From: Thalassobaculum litoreum DSM 18839
GTDB lineage: Bacteria > Pseudomonadota > Alphaproteobacteria > Thalassobaculales > Thalassobaculaceae
Direction: 5' to 3'
DNA length: 64,000 nt
NCBI RefSeq assembly: GCF_900102465.1
Contig: NZ_FNBW01000011.1
Span: 1 to 64,000 of the forward strand
Part shown: piece after piece, positions 58,129 through 64,000 of the stretch
Layout of the letters: each line of letters starts with the position of its first letter
Numbering within the stretch: the first letter of the stretch is position 1
The notes under the pieces: generated by a model
Databases searched by the model: none
Seen by the model: the letters and a program-made list of their open reading frames with translations, nothing else
Told to the model about the DNA's origin: nothing
Position numbers and translations under genes: made by a program

Positions 58129-58656
58129 ATGCCTTTGGAATCCGCAGACAAGGACCCGATGGTCCCCTACCAGCTTCCCTTTCCCAAGGAAGCCCAGCAA
58201 GAGATCGTCGTCCCCGCCGCGATCCCGACGGACGACCGGCTCTGGGTCAAGCAGGCGGAGAACGTGTTCTTCCGGCCGCTCTGCCTCAACGCCTCCCAGG
58301 GCTATTGGATGAACCTGCTGAAGGTCACCAAGTCGGGCGTGCTGTCGCGCCACCGGCATCCGAACGCGGTGCACGGCTTCGTGTTGAAGGGCCGCTGGTA
58401 TTACCTGGAGCATGACTGGGTCGCCGAGGAAGGCGGCTATGTCTACGAGCCGCCGGGCGAGACCCACACTCTCGTCGTGCCGGACGACGTGGACGAGATG
58501 ATCACCTACTTCCAGGTCAACGGCGTGATGTCCTACTGCGACCCCTGGGGCAAGCCGATCGGCTACGAGGACGTGTTCACCAAGATCGACATGTGCCGCA
58601 AGCACTTCGAGGAAGTCGGCCTCAGCGCCGACTACGTGGACCAGTTCATCCGCTGA
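58129..58656 (+). CDS. Cupin, 2,4'-dihydroxyacetophenone-dioxygenase-like
   Basis: 175 residues from ATG 58129 (GGAG eight bases upstream; a GTG at 58081 overlaps the SDR stop). Cupin metal ligands in SRHRHPNAVHGFVLKGRWYY and PPGETHTLVVPDDVDEMITY, where the family uses His/His/Glu and His. The known member cleaves the C-C bond of 2,4'-dihydroxyacetophenone to 4-hydroxybenzoate and formate; the whole-family substrates vary. Downstream of the SDR in the same orientation, so an aryl ketone or alpha-hydroxy ketone pathway is suggested. Confidence 0.78.
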   Translation: MPLESADKDPMVPYQLPFPKEAQQEIVVPAAIPTDDRLWVKQAENVFFRPLCLNASQGYWMNLLKVTKSGVLSRHRHPNAVHGFVLKGRWYYLEHDWVAEEGGYVYEPPGETHTLVVPDDVDEMITYFQVNGVMSYCDPWGKPIGYEDVFTKIDMCRKHFEEVGLSADYVDQFIR

Positions 58657-58690
58657 GGCTGTCACGCCCCAGCGGACGAACCCGCGACGG

Positions 58691-59554
58691 TCAGGCCGGC
58701 ACGATGAACGGCTTGGCCTGGCTGTCGTACTCGCCGTAGCCCAGTGTGTCGCGGAACTCCGCCGGGGTGAGAGCGCTGGAGGTTTCAGCCTGGCCGGCGG
58801 CGAGGGCGGCCAGACCCGCCTTCATGCCGGCGATGGCCGGGGACAGCATGCCGGTCGGGTAGGTGCCGATCTTGAAGCCCAGTTCCGCCGCCTCGGTTTG
58901 GCTCGGGCAGGCGCGCGGCGCGCCCGGAGACAGCACGGAGAAGGACGGCCGCCCGTCGGCCGCCTCCACCGCGCGGCGGATCTCGTCATTGTCGGCAGGC
59001 GAGTCGAGGAACAGGATGTCGGCCCCCTCCTCCACATACATCTCGATCCGGGCGACGGCCTCGTCGATGCCCTGGGTCGGGCGGCAGTCGGTGCGGGCCA
59101 GGACCAGGATGCCGGATTCCTTCGCGGCCTCCACGGCCGCGCGGATCTTCATCCGGGCCTCGTCGCGGGACAGGCAGGGCTTGCCGGCGGCGGTGAGCGC
59201 CCTCGGGGTGATCTTGTCTTCGATCAGCACGGCGGCGGCACCGGCCCGGCCATAGGCCCGCACCGTGCGCTGCACGTTCATCGCATTGCCGTAGCCGTGG
59301 TCGCCATCGGCCAGCACCAGCGTCTCGGGGGCGGCGGCATGGACCATGTTGAACGAGTCGAACATCTCGCCGAAGGACACCAAATCCAGGTCCGGACCGC
59401 CGAGGCGGCTCGCCGCCACGCAGGAGCCGGACAGGAATGCCGTCTTGAACCCGGCCTGGGCGGCGAGCTTGGCGGAGAGACCGTCCCAGGCCGCCGGCAT
59501 GACGATGAAACCCGGCTCGGCCAGGAGGGCGCGCAGTCTTTCGGGAGCGGTCAC
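58691..59554 (-). CDS. Isocitrate lyase/PEP-mutase-family enzyme
   Basis: 287 residues from GTG 59554 (AGGA eight bases upstream). TIM-barrel landmarks: MPAAWDGLSAKLAAQAGFKT, ADGDHGYGNAMNVQRTVRAY, LIEDKITPRALTAAGK and LVLARTDCRPTQGIDEAVAR. The ICL/2-methylisocitrate loop KKCGH is replaced by GKPCL, so it is neither isocitrate lyase nor a standard methylisocitrate lyase; oxaloacetate decarboxylase or a malate-type lyase is possible. Convergent with the dioxygenase-like gene. Confidence 0.86.
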   Translation of the reverse strand: MTAPERLRALLAEPGFIVMPAAWDGLSAKLAAQAGFKTAFLSGSCVAASRLGGPDLDLVSFGEMFDSFNMVHAAAPETLVLADGDHGYGNAMNVQRTVRAYGRAGAAAVLIEDKITPRALTAAGKPCLSRDEARMKIRAAVEAAKESGILVLARTDCRPTQGIDEAVARIEMYVEEGADILFLDSPADNDEIRRAVEAADGRPSFSVLSPGAPRACPSQTEAAELGFKIGTYPTGMLSPAIAGMKAGLAALAAGQAETSSALTPAEFRDTLGYGEYDSQAKPFIVPA

Positions 59555-59718
59555 GGCTGTTTCCTCACGATTATGATTTTCGGTATCGGGCGACGATAGG
59601 AGCCTGTTCCGGCGGCCACAAGCCGGGTTCCGCGCCCGCATCCTGTCCTGCCGATTTGGCATCTTTACCCCCCGGCCTGCGCTTGCTTGAGTTTCCTCCT
59701 CACATGCAGGGGAAGACG

Positions 59719-61176
59719 ATGGCGGCGAGTACCGAACTGACGAAGCTGACGGCGCGCGAGGCGGTGCGGCTGCTGGACCTGGGCGAGGTCACGCCGCTGG
59801 AGCTGATCGACGCCGCCGCCGCCCGCATCGCCGAGGTCGAGCCGGCGGTCAACGCCCTGCCGACCCTGTGTCTGGACCGCGCCCGCGAAGCCGCCAAGAC
59901 CCTGACCGAGCGCGCCGGCAAGGGCGAGCCCGGCTGGCTCGCCGGCCTGCCGGTGGCGATCAAGGACCTGATGGACGTGAAGGGCGTGCGCACCACCTAC
60001 GCCTCGCCGATCTATGCCGACCACGTGCCGGACAGCTCCCATCCCCTGGTCGAGAAGATCGAGGAACGCGGCGGACTGGTCATCGCCAAGTCGAACACCC
60101 CGGAATTCGGTGCCGGCGGCAACACCTACAACGAGGTCTTCGGCAAGACCCGCAACCCTTGGAACACCTCCCTCACCCCGGGCGGATCGTCCGGCGGGGC
60201 GGCGGTGGCGCTGGCCACGGGCGAGGTCTGGCTGGCCCACGGCTCGGACCATGGCGGCTCCCTGCGCGGCCCGGCGGCCCATACCTCCGTCGTCGGCCTG
60301 CGTCCCTCGCCCGGCCGGGTGACGCGCGGCACCGTCAACAACCTGTTCAGCCCCAGCTCGGTGGAAGGGCCGATGGCGCGCAACGTGCCGGACATCGCCC
60401 TGTTCCTGGACACCATGGCCGGCCAATGCCCGCGCGACCCGATGAGCCGCCCGGCCCCGGACCGCAGCTTCGTCGGCACGGTGGACGCGGCCCTCGCCGA
60501 CAAGAAGGCGTGGTGGCCGAAGCGGGTCGCCTTCTCCGCCGATCTCGGCGGTATCGCCCCGATCTCCAAGGCGGTGCGTGGGGTGATCGGCGATGCGGTC
60601 CGCAACTTCGAAAAGCTTGGGATTCCGGTCGAGGAAGCCTGCCCGGAGATGGGCGGAATCGGCGAGGCGTTCCAGATCCTGCGGGCCATGATCTTCGTGG
60701 TGAACCACGGCGAGCGGCTGAAGACCCACCGCGACCGGATCAAACAGGACATCATCTGGAACACCGAGAAGGGTCTCGCCCTGTCGCCGGAGGAGATCGC
60801 CTGGGCCGAGCGGGAACGGGCCGCCTTCTACCGCCGCGTCGCCGACTTCTTCGAGACCTACGACCTGCTGCTGCTGCCGGTCACCGTGCTGCCGCCCTAC
60901 GACGTCGACAAGACCCGGATCGACGGCGTCGACGGGGTGAAGTTCGACAACTACATCGCCGCCTCGATGACCACATCGTCGATCACCCTGACCGCCTGCC
61001 CGTCGCTCTCCCTGCCGGCCGGCTTCACCGACGACGGGCGTCCCGTCGGCATCCAGGTGGTCGGCAAGCCGCACGACGATGCCGGCCTGCTGGCGGCGGC
61101 CGCCCTGCTGGAGGACCTGACCGGCCTCGCCGGCAAGCTGCCGATCGACCCGCGTCCGGGCGAACCGATCGACTGA
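59719..61176 (+). CDS. Amidase (amidase-signature family)
   Basis: 485 residues from ATG 59719 (GGGGAAG upstream). The Ser-cisSer-Lys triad is Lys82 in VAIKDLMDVKG, Ser157/Ser158 in TPGGSSGGAAVALA, and nucleophile Ser181 in GSDHGGSLRGPAA, where GSDHGGS replaces the usual GTDTGGS. It hydrolyses an amide, possibly imported by the Liv-type transporter (inference only). It is followed 82 bases later by an FAD monooxygenase on the same strand. Confidence 0.92.
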   Translation: MAASTELTKLTAREAVRLLDLGEVTPLELIDAAAARIAEVEPAVNALPTLCLDRAREAAKTLTERAGKGEPGWLAGLPVAIKDLMDVKGVRTTYASPIYADHVPDSSHPLVEKIEERGGLVIAKSNTPEFGAGGNTYNEVFGKTRNPWNTSLTPGGSSGGAAVALATGEVWLAHGSDHGGSLRGPAAHTSVVGLRPSPGRVTRGTVNNLFSPSSVEGPMARNVPDIALFLDTMAGQCPRDPMSRPAPDRSFVGTVDAALADKKAWWPKRVAFSADLGGIAPISKAVRGVIGDAVRNFEKLGIPVEEACPEMGGIGEAFQILRAMIFVVNHGERLKTHRDRIKQDIIWNTEKGLALSPEEIAWAERERAAFYRRVADFFETYDLLLLPVTVLPPYDVDKTRIDGVDGVKFDNYIAASMTTSSITLTACPSLSLPAGFTDDGRPVGIQVVGKPHDDAGLLAAAALLEDLTGLAGKLPIDPRPGEPID

Positions 61177-61258
61177 GCGGACCGGCGCGACAGCAAGTCT
61201 CTTTGCGCGGCCGCCCGAAGCTGCTTGAGTCGGCTGCGGATCGGGATCGCCAGGGGGC

Positions 61259-62536
61259 ATGGGCATGACGGTTGAGAAGGTAGAGACGCTGGTCGTCGGT
61301 GCGGGCCAGGCCGGCGTCGCGATGAGTGCGCATCTGGGGTCGCTCGGCGTCCCGCATCTGGTGCTTGAACGCGGCCGCATCGCCGAGCGCTGGCGGACCG
61401 GGCGCTGGGACTCGCTGGTCGCGAACGGCCCCGCCTGGCACGACCGGTTCCCCGGGCTGGAGTTCGACGACGTGCACCCGGACGGCTTCCCGGGCAAGGA
61501 GCGGGTGGCGGCCTATTTCGCCGACTATGCCGCGAAGGTGTCGGCCCCGATCCGCTGCGGTGTGGAGGTCACGAAGGTCACCCGCCACCCCGACCGGCCG
61601 GGCTTCCACGTGGAGACCTCCGACGGGCCGATCGACGCGACATACGTGGTCGCCGCCACCGGTCCGTTCCAGCGGCCGGTCATCCCCCGCATCGTGCCGC
61701 AGAACGCCCCGGTGACGCAGATGCACTCCGCTGCCTACCGCAACCCGGATCAGCTTGCCGAGGGGGCGGTGCTGGTGGTCGGGTGCGGGTCGTCGGGCGC
61801 GCAGATCGCCGACGAACTGCTGCGTGCCGGGCGCCGGGTCTATCTCTCGGTCGGACCGCACAACCGCTATCCCCGCCGCTACCGGGAGCGCGACTACTGC
61901 TGGTGGCTCGGCGTGCTCGGACGCTGGGACGCGGAGACGCCCGACCCCGACACCCAGCATGTCACCATCGCGGTCAGCGGCGCCTATGGCGGCCATACGG
62001 TCGATTTCCGGCGGCTGGCCGAACGCGGCATGACCCTGGTCGGCATGACGGCGGGGTACGAGGACGGGACGATCCGCTTCGCCCCCGACCTGGCCGACAA
62101 CCTGGCGCGCGGCGACGCGAGCCTGATGTCGGAGTTGGATCAGGCCGACGCCTATATCGCCCGCAACGGTCTCGACCTGCCGGAGGAGCCGGAGATGCGG
62201 GTGATCCCGGCTGACCCGGCCTGCCTCACCGATCCGGTCCTCGAACTCGACCTTGCGGGGGCGGGCGTGAGCACGATCCTGTGGGCCACCGGCTACGAAT
62301 ACGATTTCGGCTGGCTGCAGGTGGACGCCTTCGACGCCGCCGGCAAACCGCAGCACAAGCGCGGCGTGTCGGCCGAGCCGGGTCTGTATTTCGTCGGGCT
62401 GCCCTGGCTGTCGCGGCGCGGGTCGTCGTTCATCTGGGGGGTGTGGCACGACGCGCTCTACGTGGCCGACCACATCGCCACCCACCGGCAGTATTTCGCC
62501 TATGACCAGGAGGCCCGGGCGCGCGCCGGACTCTGA
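61259..62536 (+). CDS. FAD/NAD(P)-dependent monooxygenase-like flavoprotein (CzcO/TrkA-type)
   Basis: 425 residues from ATG 61259; ATG 61265 is an alternative. FAD site LVVGAGQAGVAMSAHLGSLG, a second Rossmann GxGxxG-type site VLVVGCGSSGAQIADELLRA, and the ATGxxY-like IPR motif ILWATGYEYDFGWLQ. The family includes indole-pyruvate monooxygenases and putative flavin monooxygenases; the length and lack of the BVMO fingerprint rule out a typical BVMO. It follows the amidase in one operon-like series with the reductase below. Confidence 0.88.
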   Translation: MGMTVEKVETLVVGAGQAGVAMSAHLGSLGVPHLVLERGRIAERWRTGRWDSLVANGPAWHDRFPGLEFDDVHPDGFPGKERVAAYFADYAAKVSAPIRCGVEVTKVTRHPDRPGFHVETSDGPIDATYVVAATGPFQRPVIPRIVPQNAPVTQMHSAAYRNPDQLAEGAVLVVGCGSSGAQIADELLRAGRRVYLSVGPHNRYPRRYRERDYCWWLGVLGRWDAETPDPDTQHVTIAVSGAYGGHTVDFRRLAERGMTLVGMTAGYEDGTIRFAPDLADNLARGDASLMSELDQADAYIARNGLDLPEEPEMRVIPADPACLTDPVLELDLAGAGVSTILWATGYEYDFGWLQVDAFDAAGKPQHKRGVSAEPGLYFVGLPWLSRRGSSFIWGVWHDALYVADHIATHRQYFAYDQEARARAGL

Positions 62537-62620
62537 GGTCGCACCGGTCATTTCCCGTATGGTCAGGGGGTCCGCCCGCCCCCTACAAGGAAGGCCAACC
62601 AAATCGGGAGGACTATCTCT

Positions 62621-63517
62621 ATGAATGTCGGTTTTATCGGGCTCGGACGCATGGGGCGGCCGATGGCGTCCAACATGGCCCGCAAGGGTTTCCGCCTCGT
62701 CGTCAACGACATCAATCCGGACGCGGTGAAGGAGCTTGAAGAGCTTCAGGCCTCCAGCGCGCCCACAGCGGCCGAGGTCGCGAAGAAGAGCGACGTCATC
62801 ATCACCATGCTGCCCGACGGCCCGGTCGTGCGCGAGGTGGTCGGCGGCGCGGACGGCATCATCGCCAACGCCCCCAAGGGCGCGCTCATCATGGACATGA
62901 GCACCGTCGAGCCGGGCACCACCGACGATCTCGCCGCCCAGGCCAAGGCCAAGGGCCTGCGCTATGTGGATGCCCCGGTCGGCCGTCTCGCGGCCCATGC
63001 GGATCGCGGCGAGTCGCTGTTCATGGTCGGTGCCGAGCTGGAGGACTTCGAGCTGGTCAAGCCGATGCTCGAGGCCATGGGCACGACGATCTATCACTGC
63101 GGCGGGGTCGGCACCGGCACGCGGACCAAGCTGGTGAACAACTTCCTGGCGGTCGCCTCCTGCCAGTTCAACGCCGAGGCGCTGGCCCTGTCCCAGGGCC
63201 TGGGGCTGAACCTGGAGAGCACGCTGGACGTGATCTACGGCACCACGGCGATGAACGGTCAGCTCAAGATCAACTGGCCGGACAAGGTGCTGGCCGGCGA
63301 CACCAGCCCGGGCTTCACCATCGACCTGGCCCATAAGGACCTGTCGCTGATCATGCAGGCGGCCAATACCGCCAAGGTGCCGATGCCGATGGCGGCGGCG
63401 GCCCGCGAGATGTTCAGCGCCGCCCGCGCCCGCGGTTTCGGCGCCCAGGACTTCTCCGCCATGGTCGACGCCCATTGCGACCTCGCCAACATCGAGAAGC
63501 CGCGCCTCAAGAAGTAA
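62621..63517 (+). CDS. Beta-hydroxyacid dehydrogenase, sulfolactaldehyde-reductase-like
   Basis: 298 residues. N-terminal Rossmann domain with VGFIGLGRMGRPMASNMARK and catalytic Lys in TRTKLVNNFLAVASCQFNAE. The substrate signature reads DAPVGRLAAHADRGES, where most 3-hydroxyisobutyrate dehydrogenases have DAPVSGG; PVGR is a feature of YihU-type 3-sulfolactaldehyde/4-hydroxybutyrate reductases. It therefore probably reduces a short semialdehyde with NADH. GGGAGG precedes the ATG by about a dozen bases. A second member of the family follows. Confidence 0.88.
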   Translation: MNVGFIGLGRMGRPMASNMARKGFRLVVNDINPDAVKELEELQASSAPTAAEVAKKSDVIITMLPDGPVVREVVGGADGIIANAPKGALIMDMSTVEPGTTDDLAAQAKAKGLRYVDAPVGRLAAHADRGESLFMVGAELEDFELVKPMLEAMGTTIYHCGGVGTGTRTKLVNNFLAVASCQFNAEALALSQGLGLNLESTLDVIYGTTAMNGQLKINWPDKVLAGDTSPGFTIDLAHKDLSLIMQAANTAKVPMPMAAAAREMFSAARARGFGAQDFSAMVDAHCDLANIEKPRLKK

Positions 63518-63629
63518 CGGATACCGGGTCCCGCCGGCACACGCTCCGGCGGGACCTGCTGGCTTTCGGCACAAGGGAGGCACCGGTCCGACCGCGATGA
63601 CCCTCCCGGCCGCCCATGGGAGGACGACA

Positions 63630-64000
63630 ATGCGCATCGGATTTCTCGGCATCGGCAATATGGGCCGCCCCATGGCGGGCAAGCTGCTCGATGCCGGCCA
63701 CGAGCTCTGGGTCCACGACATCCGTGACGAGGCGATGCAGCCGCTGCTGGACCGCCAGGCGCGTCGGGCCGGCTCGCCGGCGGAGTTGGCCGATGCCTGC
63801 GACACGGTGGTGGTCTCGCTGCCGACCCTGGCGATCTTCCGCCAAGCCCTGGACGACCTGCTCGCCGGCGGCGCGCTGAAGACCCTGGTGAACACCTGTA
63901 CCGTCGGCGGGCCCTTCGTCGCCGAGGTCGAGCGGCTCTGCGCCGAGCGCGGCGTGGCGGTGATCGACGCGCCGATCAGCGGCGGACCGGCCGGTGCCGC
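63630..64000 (+). CDS. Beta-hydroxyacid dehydrogenase, partial (runs off the right edge)
   Basis: The first ~123 codons from ATG 63630 (GGGAGG six bases upstream). MRIGFLGIGNMGRPMAGKLL and the catalytic-domain start VIDAPISGGPAGAA show the 3-hydroxyisobutyrate-dehydrogenase-like family. Unlike the preceding gene it has the ordinary DAPISGG signature, so it likely uses another substrate. The remainder lies outside the window. Confidence 0.88.
   Translation, partial: MRIGFLGIGNMGRPMAGKLLDAGHELWVHDIRDEAMQPLLDRQARRAGSPAELADACDTVVVSLPTLAIFRQALDDLLAGGALKTLVNTCTVGGPFVAEVERLCAERGVAVIDAPISGGPAGA

Noticed and set aside
61025-63895. 956-codon minus-strand open frame over the amidase, monooxygenase and reductase genes
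   Set aside because: It runs across three genes with strong family motifs on the plus strand and itself has low-complexity composition.

Overview
The window looks like chromosome of a GC-rich alphaproteobacterium, most likely a Rhodospirillales-type marine or soil heterotroph. This is inferred from the PhyR/EcfG general stress response genes, GGAAC-N16/17-CGTT promoters, the HWE-kinase bacteriophytochrome, dense GC-rich coding, Liv-type ABC operons and small alphaproteobacterial membrane proteins. No rRNA, tRNA or CRISPR array was seen.

Bases 1 to about 9.37 kb look like an acquired island, with a softer base composition than the rest. It holds the start of an IS630 transposase, a TylF-type methyltransferase, a YnfA-type membrane protein, a SulP transporter, and a compact mobilization module (ArdA, an unknown ORF, two divergent type II toxin-antitoxin pairs, a relaxase, a MobC-like accessory protein and a 39-residue ORF). 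The right edge lies at the 3' end of a glutathione S-transferase gene, whose frame now runs into the island. No integrase is visible.

From 10 to 24 kb are a serine hydrolase, a LytS-type membrane hybrid histidine kinase, a small ribbon-helix-helix (RHH) protein, heme oxygenase plus bacteriophytochrome (bphO-bphP), and convergently PhyR, the response regulator of the general stress response. An orphan sugar ABC ATPase, a ROK regulator, phosphoglucomutase and a PlsC-like acyltransferase follow.

From 24 to 39.5 kb is a stress-response neighbourhood. It contains an L,D-transpeptidase with an M15 peptidase, small lipoproteins, a Crp/Fnr regulator, an OmpA-domain protein, a DUF1328 protein, two more RHH paralogs, an EcfG-type sigma factor with two tiny membrane proteins, a phospholipase-D-like protein, an anti-sigma-like protein, oxyR-katG and a 106-residue unknown. 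Eight exact GGAAC-N16/17-CGTT sequences lie here. Seven sit just ahead of starts, so the genes probably form a local EcfG regulon; the bacteriophytochrome kinase beside PhyR could supply red-light input (inference).

From 39.7 to 64 kb is catabolic and transport content: a Liv branched-chain-type ABC operon with a dehydrogenase gene inserted, an acyl-CoA-ligase operon under a TetR with a clear operator, a Baeyer-Villiger monooxygenase, an AraC regulator, a flavin reductase, an inositol-phosphatase-like enzyme, a molybdenum hydroxylase large subunit without partners, an IclR regulator, an SDR, a dihydroxyacetophenone-dioxygenase-like cupin, a PEP-mutase-family lyase, an amidase, an FAD monooxygenase and two beta-hydroxyacid dehydrogenases (the last cut by the window end). 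The mix suggests breakdown of an aromatic or cyclic ketone or amide, but the substrate cannot be read from the sequence.
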